A DNA stretch of 28,616 nucleotides from UBA7236 sp964638865 (GCA_964638865.1 CAZXBG010000039.1:1-28616); one strand, 5' to 3'; positions 17,274 through 26,232 are shown, counted from the first letter of the stretch. Numbers and translations are program-made. Notes: a model not told the origin generated them from the sequence alone.

Positions 17274-17292
17274 TAAAAGCATTGAGGTGTAT

Positions 17293-17300
17293 TATCTTTG
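17293..17300 (+). promoter_or_regulatory. -7 promoter box of the response regulator gene
   Basis: TATCTTTG, identical to the box before the kinase and the tRNA, lies 15 bases before the ATG at 17316. It suggests the regulator can be transcribed separately from the kinase, with a very short leader. Confidence 0.6.
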
Positions 17301-17315
17301 TATTAATTATTGTTT

Positions 17316-17957
17316 ATGCGAGATATCAGAGTTGCTATATTTGAAGATAATAAACACCTTAGGGAAAGTTTATATTACCTTATCAACGGAACAGATGGGT
17401 TTACCTGCGTGGGTGCTTATCCCGACTGTAGTGAACTCTTATTTCAATTGAACAAAAATATGCCTGATGTAGTTTTAATGGATATAGAAATGCCCGGAAT
17501 AAATGGTATAGAAGGTGTAAAGTTAATCCGAAAAAATTTGCCTGGAATTTATGTGTTAATGCAAACAGTATTTTACGACGATGAAAATATCTTTAATGCC
17601 GTTTGTGCAGGTGCATCAGGGTACATTTTAAAATCTACCTCACCGGCAAATTATGTAGAGGCGATCCGTGATGTGAAAAATGGAGGTTCGCCTATGACCG
17701 GATCAATTGCAAGACGCGTGTTGGAATTATTCCAGAAAAATATTTCTCCAAACATCAATTCTGATTATCAGTTAACGCCTAAAGAAAAGGAAATTTTACA
17801 CCAAATGATTCAAGGTAAAAGTTTTAAAATGGTTGCCGATGCGCTAAATATTACCTACGAGACTGTGAGAACTCATATGAAAAGTATTTATAACAAACTG
17901 CACGTTAATTCAAATACCGAAGCTGTGAGTAAGGCAATTCGCGAAAAAATAGTTTAA
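17316..17957 (+). CDS. NarL/LuxR-family response regulator
   Basis: The ATG at 17316 gives 213 residues; an in-frame TTG at 17310 adds only two. The receiver domain (about 1-120) has all key residues: acidic pair Glu10/Asp11, phospho-Asp56 in VLMDIEMPG, Thr84 in LMQTVF, and Lys106 in GYILKSTSP. The C-terminal LuxR-type helix-turn-helix is at about 146-205 (LTPKEKEILHQM ... ITYETVRTHMKSIYNKLHV). It is the output of the kinase upstream and, given its position and the shared element, probably activates its own gene and the adhesin/M23 operon downstream; this last part is inference. Confidence 0.95.
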   Translation: MRDIRVAIFEDNKHLRESLYYLINGTDGFTCVGAYPDCSELLFQLNKNMPDVVLMDIEMPGINGIEGVKLIRKNLPGIYVLMQTVFYDDENIFNAVCAGASGYILKSTSPANYVEAIRDVKNGGSPMTGSIARRVLELFQKNISPNINSDYQLTPKEKEILHQMIQGKSFKMVADALNITYETVRTHMKSIYNKLHVNSNTEAVSKAIREKIV

Positions 17958-18161
17958 GTTTCCCGCCCTTTTATCATCTGATCCAAAATGGAAGAGTTTT
18001 TCTTCATTTTTTCTTCCTGATCATTTATTTGAAATAACAATCCGATCCCAAAATTTATATATTGTTGAATTTTAAATTCTACTTTATTGAATACTAATCT
18101 GTTAAAATTTTCAACAAGTTATCAAATATTTTTAGTATTAATCCGCATTTAAATCCCCTTT

Positions 18162-18179
18162 CCCCCAATTGTGGTATTT
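18162..18179 (+). promoter_or_regulatory. Candidate operator, copy 2, upstream of the adhesin operon
   Basis: CCCCCAATTGTGGTATTT differs from the copy at 17256-17273 only at the fifth base. AATTGTGG starts 37 bases before the TTTG of a -7-like box (CAATTTTG at 18200-18207), against 36 bases in the other copy. Here the element continues into TGTGGTATTTCACA, a partial TGTG-N6-CACA palindrome. Confidence 0.5.
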
Positions 18180-18225
18180 CACAGGTTTGTTTAAACAGAC
18201 AATTTTGTAATCTAAATTAAGCAAT

Positions 18226-20358
18226 ATGAAAAAAGTATTTACAACTGCGTGCATTTTATTTGTGGTCTCTCAAATAAAGTTATCAGCACAAACCAATACA
18301 TTTCCTTTAACAGGAAGTGCTGGTGTTGGGACCATTGCCCCTAACGCATCTTCCATTGTGGAATTGCAATCAACCACGCAAGGCTTGCTAGCCCCGCGAA
18401 TGACCAAAGTGCAACGCGATGCTATTGTTGCTCCCGCAACCGGACTTTTGATTTTTCAAACAAATTCAACGCCCGGATTTTATTATTATTCCGGTGCTGC
18501 ATGGACTGCAATTTCCACCAAAGGAGCAAATACGAGTTTGTCGAATTTGATTGCCGGAACTGCCATTAATCAAAGTTTAACACCAAACGCAAACAACACT
18601 TTAGATCTCGGTTCTTCACTTTTAAACTGGAATGAAATCTATGTAAATGCCATAAAATTTATGGATGGCAGCACGCAAACAACTGCAGGTGGTGGTGCAA
18701 CTTATACTGCAGGCAGCGGTATTAGTATTGCGGGAACGGTAATAACAAATACCGGAGATACAAATGGAGCAGATGATATTACAACTGCTACAAATCTTAC
18801 CGGCGATGTAACAGGATTATATAACAATTTGCAAATTGGAAGTGGTGCAGTGGGCTCAACTGAAATTGCTGACGGTACTGTTTCTTCTACCGATATTTTA
18901 AACGCAACAATTGCAGCTGACGATCTTAGTGCAATGGGTGCAGCTTCCGGACAAATAATGCAATGGAATGGAACTTCTTGGGTTGCAACAACTCCTGCCG
19001 GCACAACTTATACGGCTGGCACTGGTATTAGTATTGCTGGAACTGTAATAACAAATACAGGCGATACAAATGGAGCGGATGATGTTACAACTGCTACAAA
19101 TCACAGCGGAGATGTAACAGGATTATTTAATAATTTACAAATTGGAACTGGTGCAGTAGGCTCAACAGAAATTGCTGATGGTACTGTTTCTTCTACTGAT
19201 ATTTTAAATTCAACAATTGCTGCTGCTGATCTAAGTGCTATGGGTGCAATATCTGGTCAGGTTATGCAATGGAACGGAACTTCATGGTTAGCAACAACAC
19301 CGGCTGCTGGTGCTGAAACAGATCCTCAGGTTGGAGTTATCTCCACAGATTTTATTCCTCGATGGAATGGTACATCGCTCGTTACCGGAGCAATAGTGGA
19401 TAATGGTGATAATATTTCTGTCGGTTGGAATAGTACTGGTATCGACTTAGAAGCTTCTGCATCTTTTTATAATAATGAAAGCATAGTAATTGATGAGGAT
19501 GCAGCTTTAAAAGCTGTGAATCAAACAGTTTCTGTTGGTGGCACGGCTACCGAGCTTGCCTCCGCAAAACTCGGTTTTAATTCTTCTGGAATGTTCATTT
19601 TTGAAGCACCTGTTAGCCATGTTGGTGTTTGGGGAAATGCTTCAACCTCTATAGGTAATTCTGCAGCAGTTTATGCAAATAATTATTCAACCGGAACAAC
19701 GAATTATGGTGTTGTTGCAAAAAGTTTTGGAGCAGGCACTACAAACTATGGTATTTGGGCAAAAGCATATGGTGCAACAAATAACTACGCAGGATATTTC
19801 GATGGCGATGTTGTAATTACAGGTACTGATCAAACGCTAACCGTACAAGGTACTGACCCCTACATTCAAATGGTGAGCGGGTTCGAAGATATTGGTTATT
19901 TAAGAGCTGATGGCGAAGACATTATGCTCGCTTTAAACGCAGCAAACGATGATGGTAAATTAATTCTACGCTCAAATGGTGTGAATAGAATGTATATCAA
20001 CGACAATGGCGATATAGTGATGGGAAGTACTACTGTTGCTCCTAAAGCTGGTTATAAATTAAGTGTTGATGGTAAAGTTGTTTGCGAAGAATTACTCGTT
20101 CAATTAAGCCCGTGGCCAGATTATGTTTTCAAACCAGAATATAAATTAGCATCACTTTTAGAAGTAGAGCAATTTATCCTTAAAAATAATCACTTACCAG
20201 GTATTCCAACCGCAGCTGAAGTGGAATCTGAAGGATTAAATGTAGGACAAATGCAACAACTTATGATGGAAAAAATTGAAGAGTTAACACTCTATATGAT
20301 TGACCTGAAGAAAGAAAATGATGCACTAAAGGCAGAAGTAGAAGCATTAAAGAAATAA
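18226..20358 (+). CDS. Large secreted adhesin-like / tail-fibre-like surface protein
   Basis: This 710-residue protein has a signal peptide (MKKVFTTACILFVVSQIKLSAQ). The N-terminal module (SSIVELQSTTQGLLAPRMTK, then GLLIFQTNSTPGFYYYSG) is common in Bacteroidota surface proteins. Two near-identical 102-residue repeats follow (nt 18700-19005 and 19006-about 19308; TAG-GISIAGTVITNTGDTNG ... GSTEIADGTVSSTDILN ... MQWNGTSW). The C-terminus has the module SPWPDYVFKPEYKLASLLEV, a short HLPGIPTAAEV segment, and a terminal coiled coil (KIEELTLYMIDLKKENDALK). The overall layout recalls trimeric fibres with a coiled-coil end. It lacks a T9SS type A or B tail, so its export route is open. It is the first gene of an operon with the M23 peptidase, 27 bases apart. 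Confidence 0.8.
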   Translation: MKKVFTTACILFVVSQIKLSAQTNTFPLTGSAGVGTIAPNASSIVELQSTTQGLLAPRMTKVQRDAIVAPATGLLIFQTNSTPGFYYYSGAAWTAISTKGANTSLSNLIAGTAINQSLTPNANNTLDLGSSLLNWNEIYVNAIKFMDGSTQTTAGGGATYTAGSGISIAGTVITNTGDTNGADDITTATNLTGDVTGLYNNLQIGSGAVGSTEIADGTVSSTDILNATIAADDLSAMGAASGQIMQWNGTSWVATTPAGTTYTAGTGISIAGTVITNTGDTNGADDVTTATNHSGDVTGLFNNLQIGTGAVGSTEIADGTVSSTDILNSTIAAADLSAMGAISGQVMQWNGTSWLATTPAAGAETDPQVGVISTDFIPRWNGTSLVTGAIVDNGDNISVGWNSTGIDLEASASFYNNESIVIDEDAALKAVNQTVSVGGTATELASAKLGFNSSGMFIFEAPVSHVGVWGNASTSIGNSAAVYANNYSTGTTNYGVVAKSFGAGTTNYGIWAKAYGATNNYAGYFDGDVVITGTDQTLTVQGTDPYIQMVSGFEDIGYLRADGEDIMLALNAANDDGKLILRSNGVNRMYINDNGDIVMGSTTVAPKAGYKLSVDGKVVCEELLVQLSPWPDYVFKPEYKLASLLEVEQFILKNNHLPGIPTAAEVESEGLNVGQMQQLMMEKIEELTLYMIDLKKENDALKAEVEALKK
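18700..19308 (+). repeat. Two 306-bp in-frame tandem repeats in the adhesin gene
   Basis: The units begin at 18700 and 19006, an offset of exactly 306 bases (102 codons). They remain highly similar at DNA level over long stretches, for example from GATGTAACAGGATTAT to CAACAACTCC. Such identity allows unit gain or loss by recombination. Confidence 0.9.
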
Positions 20359-20385
20359 TTGTTCACTATTCTTAAATTAAAGAAA

Positions 20386-22095
20386 ATGAAACGAATTGAA
20401 CATAATATAAAATGGTTGCTTAGCACTGTTTTATTAATAGGATCATTCAACGCTTTTGCCCAAACTGTTCAGGTATTAGGTGGCGATAAGCCCCATCTCG
20501 AATGTGTTACAGAAGAAGATTACCAAGAGTATATGCGGCCCGCAATTGAAAAAAATATTTCAAGACTTCGCAGTGAAGGTAAATTGCAGGCAGATATTGC
20601 ACCAAAAATGGGCGGAGAGGTAAAACTTGCCTGGCCATTGAGAATGACTCCCGAATATCAGGCAATAGAAGGGGTGAATTCCTATTTTTATATTGGCAAC
20701 TTTGCCGACATCGATCACGATCCTTATTACAGATTAGATTGGCAATGTAATACCGCATTAGGTGCCGATTATACTTTTGGTGGCGCAAAAAATTATGATC
20801 AACACAATGGTGCCGACATCGTACCTTATCCATTTCCATGGCAAATGATGGATGACGAAAGTGTTGATATAATTGCTGCTGCCGATGGTCAGGTAATTCA
20901 TATGTACGACGGAAATACCATTGACAGAAACTGCGATACACCGCATGTTTTTAATGACGAGCCATTTAATGGTGGTTATTACGGAAATTTTGTTGCGCTT
21001 TTGCATGACGATATGTCAATAACTATATATGCCCATATGAAAATTGGAACAATGGCTGATCTTGCTATTGATGATTATGTTGTTGCTGGTCAATACCTCG
21101 GTAAAATGGGAAGCTCCGGAAATTCCGGTGCACCACATATACACTTTGAATTCCGTCCAACAGAATACGGCCAATACGACGAGCCATGGTTCGATCCTGA
21201 AGGATGTAATGATGACCTAACAGAAAGCAGATGGATTGATCAGATTCCATATTTTGAACCAGAGGTTTTAAGAGTATCAACACATGATGCGTTGCCTGTA
21301 TTTAAAACATGCGCTGAATACGAATCTGGTAGTAACGAAACAGTTAATTTTTCTAATCATTTTACCACTGCCGAAGTGCTCATGATTAGCGTTGCAATGC
21401 GCGATTTTTTCTTTGGAGATGATCTCGATGTTGATATCATTTCAAGTGCAGGAATTATTTTGGAAGATATGGACTGGGTGTCTGCTTCCAATTATTACAG
21501 AGAGATATTTTTATTTACAACCTCTTTGTCAGGTTATGCAACAGGAACATATAAAATCAGAGTAACGCATCAGGGTAAATCTTATTATCATTATTTCACT
21601 GTCAATTGTCCCGCTGCTACAACACTCACCGGAACCCATACTGGTGTAAAGGGATATTTAAACGGAGATTATATCGCTTCCACCGCAACTATTTCGGGTG
21701 TAACTACAAATGATGTTCTTTATGAAGCAGAAAATTATGTTAAACTTAATGTAGGTTTTCAGGCAACAGCGAATTGTGCATTCAAAGCACAGGTGGATCC
21801 TTGTACTATCGGTGCCTTAAAAAATATTCAAACAATAGTGGAGAATAATCAAATGTCAGTTTATCCTAATCCGAATTTTGGAAATTTTGAATTGTATTAT
21901 TTTACTGATGAACCTTCTGATAAATATTTTCTAATTCGCAATCTTGTTGGAGAAATAATTTATTCTTCCTCAAAATTAAATGACATAAATCTTTTTACTG
22001 AACAAATTGATTTATCTAATCAGGCAAAAGGAATTTATTTAATTGAATTTTACAATGGTAAATTTGTAGAAACTGCAAAAGTAGTTGTTCAATAA
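20386..22095 (+). CDS. Secreted M23 (LytM-type) endopeptidase with T9SS type A sorting domain
   Basis: The ATG at 20386 gives 569 residues with a signal peptide ending FNAFA-Q; the longer frame from the TTG at 20359 would put nine residues ahead of it. The M23 zinc peptidase core is at about 130-265, with His140 and Asp144 in YDQHNGADIV, His217 in YAHM and His251/His253 in GAPHIHFEF, the full metal and catalytic set. This family cuts peptide crosslinks in peptidoglycan or glycine-rich proteins. An Ig-like segment follows, then a motif like the 3-coathanger stack domain (about 415-470: VLYEAENYVKLNVGFQA ... CAFKAQVDPC). A type A sorting domain closes it (MSVYPNPNFGNFELYYF ... AKGIYLIEFYNGKFVETAKV). 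It is thus predicted to act at the cell surface or outside the cell, not in the periplasm. Confidence 0.92.
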   Translation: MKRIEHNIKWLLSTVLLIGSFNAFAQTVQVLGGDKPHLECVTEEDYQEYMRPAIEKNISRLRSEGKLQADIAPKMGGEVKLAWPLRMTPEYQAIEGVNSYFYIGNFADIDHDPYYRLDWQCNTALGADYTFGGAKNYDQHNGADIVPYPFPWQMMDDESVDIIAAADGQVIHMYDGNTIDRNCDTPHVFNDEPFNGGYYGNFVALLHDDMSITIYAHMKIGTMADLAIDDYVVAGQYLGKMGSSGNSGAPHIHFEFRPTEYGQYDEPWFDPEGCNDDLTESRWIDQIPYFEPEVLRVSTHDALPVFKTCAEYESGSNETVNFSNHFTTAEVLMISVAMRDFFFGDDLDVDIISSAGIILEDMDWVSASNYYREIFLFTTSLSGYATGTYKIRVTHQGKSYYHYFTVNCPAATTLTGTHTGVKGYLNGDYIASTATISGVTTNDVLYEAENYVKLNVGFQATANCAFKAQVDPCTIGALKNIQTIVENNQMSVYPNPNFGNFELYYFTDEPSDKYFLIRNLVGEIIYSSSKLNDINLFTEQIDLSNQAKGIYLIEFYNGKFVETAKVVVQ

Positions 22096-22113
22096 CTTGA
22101 TATTAAAAAAAAT

Positions 22114-22146
22114 AAAAGCCCTGCAATTTGATTGCAGGGCTTTTTT
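22114..22146 (+). terminator. Terminator of the adhesin/M23 operon
   Basis: A 13-bp perfect stem (AAAAGCCCTGCAA at 22114-22126 and TTGCAGGGCTTTT at 22132-22144) has a five-base loop and is followed by T residues. It lies 18 bases after the M23 stop codon. The remaining 220 bases before the next gene show no recognised feature. Confidence 0.95.
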
Positions 22147-22368
22147 ATGAAGAAAAAACCTGCATATAATTAATTTTATTCACGGTTAAAATATAATTAA
22201 AAGCAGAATCATTTTTGGTTCATACTTCCGTATAATTTTCCCTTATTAACATCTTCTCAGGTTAGCAGGTTTATAAATAATTTTAACATTCCCTGCGTTT
22301 TGTTTTAAAGTTTGTTATTTTAGTTCCTTATTTCGGTAAACTCAACCCCCTTGGAATACCAAACTATA

Positions 22369-25104
22369 ATGCACACGATAAGAAAAAACCTATTGATCAT
22401 TATTGCAATTGTGAGTTCCTATACAGGTTTTTCGCAAGCTACAGAGGCATGGTACATTCGCAGAACAGCTCCTGAACCGTGGACCTGGTGCCCGGTACTC
22501 AACACCAATATCACCGAAATGGACAATGTTTTCGGAGTTGGTGGATGGAATTCCGGTTACTTCACTTCCGTTGATCCCGCTGTCGCTTTTGGTCCTACCT
22601 CAAAATTTGTATTTCTGGAAGGAGGTGATGATCACGCTATTGAATTGAAAAATTTCCTCACTACGAATATAACTGCAATCGAAAACTGGGTTTTCAACGG
22701 CGGGTCACTTTTCTTAAATGCAGCACCAAATGAAGGTGCCGATATCAACTTTGGTTTCGGTGGAACTTTGCTTGACTATACCCCGGGTGTTTATATGTCA
22801 AATTGTAATGCAGCTGTTGCTACGCATCCTATATTTCTTGGCCCCTACACTCCTGCCGGAACCTCCTGGTCTGGGACTTCTTTTACCCATGCAAAAGTTA
22901 CGGGAACTTGTCTTACCACACTCATTAAAGATGCATTTTCAACCAATATTGCCTGCGCGGAAAAACACTGGGGAACCGGTTGTGTGATTTTCGGAAGTAT
23001 GACAGTCTCCGGTTGGCATTCACCATTTACAAATGCTCGTAACATGAGGCAAAATATTTTCGTCTATCTCTATGATTTCGTTGGTGTAAATGCAGGCGAT
23101 TTTTCTTATCCTGATTCTATTTATTGTCAGGATGAACTTAATCCCTTTCCTATAATCGATCCGGGTGCCGATACAGGAGTTTATGCTGCTACTCCCACCG
23201 GGCTTGTTATTGATAGTTTAACAGGAGAAATTGACCTAAGTTTATGCGAACCGGGAACATATGTTATCACAAATGGAGCTGTAATAGATTGTGTACCTTC
23301 CTCTTTTACTTTAATTGTAGGAGATGATCCTGTTGCAACTTTTTCCTATATTGGTGCACCATATTGTGTAGATGAACCCGATAAATCACCAATTTTTCCG
23401 GGCGGCGGAACACCGGGCGCCTTTACTTCATCACCCGTCGGATTATCCATTAATCCGGCAACCGGAACTATATTCGTTAGCGCTTCAGCCCCAGGCACCT
23501 ACACAGTTACAAATACTGTCACCAGTTTATATTGCGGTGTTGAAACCTATGACTTTACCGTTGTTATTAATCCAACATATAATATTATTGTTGACGCAGA
23601 TATTTGCGACGATATTACCTATACGCTGCCCGATGGAACTGTTGTTACAACCTCCGGAACGTATATAAATAATTTTCTTACTGCTGCAGGATGCGATTCG
23701 GTGATCACCACAAATTTAGCAGTTCATACGGCATCCTCCATTACTATTAATGCCTCAATTTGCAGCGGCGATACCTACATTTTACCCGATGGAACTGCAA
23801 CCGGAGTTTCAGGTGCGTACGTGTTGAATTTTCCAACACCCTATGGATGTGATTCTTTTATTACTACAATTCTCGATGTAAATGATGTGTATACATTTAC
23901 TCAAAATATAGCTATCTGTACAGGAGAAACCTATGTTTTGCCTGATGGCACCATAACCGGCGCAACCGGTTCCTATATAACCAATTTAATTACTGCTGCC
24001 GGTTGTGATTCTGTGATCACAACTAATTTAATGGTATATCCAACCTATGCATTACCTGTTGCGGCTTCCATCTGTTCAGGAGATATTTATACCTTGCCTG
24101 ACGGAACTACAACAGGTGCGACAGGAGTATATGTAACAATACTTCCTACCATTTACGATTGCGATTCTGTAATTACAACAACCCTTACTGTTGATCCGGT
24201 ATATTTTCCGATAGTTGATGCGCAAATTTGTGAAGGTGATGTTTATCTGCTTCCCGGCGGAATTTCGGTAAATGTAAGTGGAACTTATTTAAGCAATTAT
24301 TTAACAGTTAATGGATGTGATTCCATTATTACAACAAATCTTATCGTTAATCCATTGCCTGTAATTAATTTTCCTGTAGACGATGTCGTTTGTTTGGAAG
24401 ATATTCCATTTACTTTGTATGCCTCTCCTTACGGAGGTGCTTATACAGGTACTGGTATGTCAGGAACTACTTTCGACCCCGCAACGGCAGGGGTGGGCGG
24501 TCCTTATCAAATTGATTATACTTATACAGATGCAAATGGATGCACCTCCTCAGCAAGTGTATTTATAAGTGTTGATCAAAATTTTGCAGATGCCTGGGGA
24601 GACACAACAATTTATTCCGGAGAACCTGCAGTGCTATACAGCGAGGCGGGAGGTGATTATTTATGGACTCCGCCTACTCAGATTATTTGCGATTATTGTT
24701 CTACTACTAATGCATATCCACTTGAATCTATAACGTATACAATTAATTCTGTAAATGAAAATGGATGTATTGCAAATGATAATATGTTTGTAACAGTATT
24801 GCCAAATCCCGGTAATGGTGTATTTATTCCAAATACATTTACTCCAAATGGCGATAACGTAAATGACTATTTCTTTGCTTACGGATATAATCTTACCATG
24901 ATCAAAAGTATGATGATATTTGATCGTTGGGGAGAATTACTTTTTTATAAGGAAAATATTCCGGGAGGAGTGGAAAGTGAAGGATGGGATGGAACTATGG
25001 CGGGTAAAGAATTAAATGAAGGTGTTTATGCTTTTGTAACTGAACTTACATTTACTAATGGAGTTACTACAGTCTTCAAAGGAAATATCACACTTATAAA
25101 ATAA
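22369..25104 (+). CDS. Gliding-motility-type surface protein with CHU_C (T9SS type B) C-terminus
   Basis: The ATG at 22369 gives 911 residues with a signal peptide (MHTIRKNLLIIIAIVSSYTG-FSQA); the longer frame from the TTG at 22351 only adds six residues. The N-terminal domain (about 28-235; AWYIRRTAPEPWTWCPVLNT ... FVFLEGGDDHAIELKNFL ... VFNGGSLFLNAAPNEG) looks like a small globular domain, possibly of a glutamine-amidotransferase-like fold, but this is a guess. Two Ig-like modules follow, then five repeats of 52 residues, then another Ig-like module. The tail is a CHU_C/type B sorting domain (FIPNTFTPNGDNVNDYFFAY ... MMIFDRWGELLFYKEN ... GWDGTMAGKELNEGVYAF). It is predicted to be exported by the T9SS and attached to the surface or released. 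Function is unknown. Confidence 0.88.
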   Translation: MHTIRKNLLIIIAIVSSYTGFSQATEAWYIRRTAPEPWTWCPVLNTNITEMDNVFGVGGWNSGYFTSVDPAVAFGPTSKFVFLEGGDDHAIELKNFLTTNITAIENWVFNGGSLFLNAAPNEGADINFGFGGTLLDYTPGVYMSNCNAAVATHPIFLGPYTPAGTSWSGTSFTHAKVTGTCLTTLIKDAFSTNIACAEKHWGTGCVIFGSMTVSGWHSPFTNARNMRQNIFVYLYDFVGVNAGDFSYPDSIYCQDELNPFPIIDPGADTGVYAATPTGLVIDSLTGEIDLSLCEPGTYVITNGAVIDCVPSSFTLIVGDDPVATFSYIGAPYCVDEPDKSPIFPGGGTPGAFTSSPVGLSINPATGTIFVSASAPGTYTVTNTVTSLYCGVETYDFTVVINPTYNIIVDADICDDITYTLPDGTVVTTSGTYINNFLTAAGCDSVITTNLAVHTASSITINASICSGDTYILPDGTATGVSGAYVLNFPTPYGCDSFITTILDVNDVYTFTQNIAICTGETYVLPDGTITGATGSYITNLITAAGCDSVITTNLMVYPTYALPVAASICSGDIYTLPDGTTTGATGVYVTILPTIYDCDSVITTTLTVDPVYFPIVDAQICEGDVYLLPGGISVNVSGTYLSNYLTVNGCDSIITTNLIVNPLPVINFPVDDVVCLEDIPFTLYASPYGGAYTGTGMSGTTFDPATAGVGGPYQIDYTYTDANGCTSSASVFISVDQNFADAWGDTTIYSGEPAVLYSEAGGDYLWTPPTQIICDYCSTTNAYPLESITYTINSVNENGCIANDNMFVTVLPNPGNGVFIPNTFTPNGDNVNDYFFAYGYNLTMIKSMMIFDRWGELLFYKENIPGGVESEGWDGTMAGKELNEGVYAFVTELTFTNGVTTVFKGNITLIK
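23577..24356 (+). repeat. Five 156-bp in-frame repeats in the CHU_C protein gene
   Basis: The Cys codon of the ICxGxxYxLPDG motif lies at 23605, 23761, 23917, 24073 and 24229, a constant spacing of 156 bases. Each 52-residue unit has a second Cys in GCDSxITT, so each unit has a cysteine pair. In unit 5 the LPDG has become LPGG. At DNA level the units have diverged clearly, unlike the adhesin repeats. Confidence 0.9.
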
Positions 25105-25231
25105 AATTACAATTTGTAAAATCAAAATAATGTTTTGCACCCGTTTTTAAAAAGTTTATTTTGCCCGTGTATAACTAATTCATGCTGTGGCATTTTTTTG
25201 ATCTTCATGCTCCATTATCAATTCCCATACC

Positions 25232-25239
25232 TATTTTTG
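25232..25239 (+). promoter_or_regulatory. Candidate -7 box of the MBL-fold hydrolase gene
   Basis: TATTTTTG matches TAnnTTTG and ends 15 bases before the ATG at 25255, the same distance as in the response regulator gene. A matching -33 box at normal spacing was not found. Confidence 0.4.
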
Positions 25240-25254
25240 TGTGAAATTTAAACA

Positions 25255-25965
25255 ATGGCACTCAAAAAAATAACCGACAATTTGTATCAAATTCCACTCG
25301 GGCCGGTTAATGCGTTTTTGTTAATTGATGGCGAGCAACTTATTTTGATTGATACCGGATTTAAAAATGATCATACTAAAATTTTAAAAGCACTAAAGCT
25401 TTTAAATAGGGGACCTGCAGATATTAAACATATCATACTAACACACAGTCACCCTGATCATGCCGGTGCATTGGCCGACCTTGTATATATTTCGGGTGCA
25501 AAAACTTATATGCATTCAGAAGATGCTGCATTGATTCGCCAAGGACTTGCAGGGCGATTGCCACATGAAGTATCGCCCGAAATTCTAAATAAAATTTTAT
25601 ATCATTTATTTATTAAAAGATCAGCAAATAAAAATGACGTGGTTCAAATTGATGTGGAATTAAAGGATAATGAAATTCTGCCATTAGCCGGTGGAATTGA
25701 TATAATTTATACTCCCGGACATTCATTGGGTCATGTTAGTTTGTATGTAAAAGATCTTGATCTTTTAATTGCAGGTGATATTTGTTCTAACCTGATGGGT
25801 TTAAAATTTAGCACCGTTTATGAAAATACAGCGGAAGGAATAAGGTCAATAAAGAAGGTAGCAAATTATTCTTTCAATATTGCTGTTTTTGGACATGGAA
25901 ATGCAATATTAAAAAACGCAAATGTATTGCTTGCAAATAAATTTAAATCGTATCAGGAAAAATAA
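25255..25965 (+). CDS. MBL-fold metallo-hydrolase
   Basis: This 236-residue cytoplasmic enzyme of the metallo-beta-lactamase superfamily has no signal peptide. The five metal-binding motifs are all present: Asp33 in LIDTGF, the HSHPDH cluster (His64, His66, Asp68, His69), His156 in TPGHSLGHV, Asp175 in AGDICS, and His214 in FGHG. The arrangement is that of the glyoxalase II-like/hydroxyacylglutathione hydrolase group and related thioester or lactone hydrolases, but the substrate cannot be told. It is a single gene, convergent with the Kef-type gene. Confidence 0.92.
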   Translation: MALKKITDNLYQIPLGPVNAFLLIDGEQLILIDTGFKNDHTKILKALKLLNRGPADIKHIILTHSHPDHAGALADLVYISGAKTYMHSEDAALIRQGLAGRLPHEVSPEILNKILYHLFIKRSANKNDVVQIDVELKDNEILPLAGGIDIIYTPGHSLGHVSLYVKDLDLLIAGDICSNLMGLKFSTVYENTAEGIRSIKKVANYSFNIAVFGHGNAILKNANVLLANKFKSYQEK

Positions 25966-26232
25966 ATATTAATTATTTTTCATTTTACAGTTCCCAACTT
26001 AACCCCTTCAGTTATTTCAGTATTCATATGCAATTCGCCATTGCTTTTAACCAACACAATAAATTAAAATTAGCGAATACCTGCACAGCTCGAAGATATG
26101 ACAAAACATTTTGAAGAAAATTTGGCAGAAAAACAACAATGTTCGAATAAAATCGCATTTTGTGAAAGTGTGTTTGATGGGGGCTGATTAAATTCATTTA
26201 CTGCCAGTAGCTTTTTTTTAAAGGGTTAATAA
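25966..26232. other. Convergent intergenic region
   Basis: This lies between the plus-strand MBL gene and the minus-strand antiporter. A weak hairpin plus T tract (TACTGCCAGTAGC then eight T, about 26200-26220) might end plus-strand transcription. A 29-codon plus-strand ORF at 26098-26187 (MTKHFEENLAEKQQ...) has protein-like composition but no start signal and no known relative. No gene is called. Confidence 0.35.

Noticed and set aside
25104..25130. TTACAATTTGTAA palindrome after the CHU_C gene as a terminator
   Set aside because: AT-only stem with a minimal loop and no T tract; too weak to call.
26098..26187. 29-codon plus-strand ORF in the convergent gap
   Set aside because: Protein-like composition but no start signal, no relative and no neighbour logic; too short to support.
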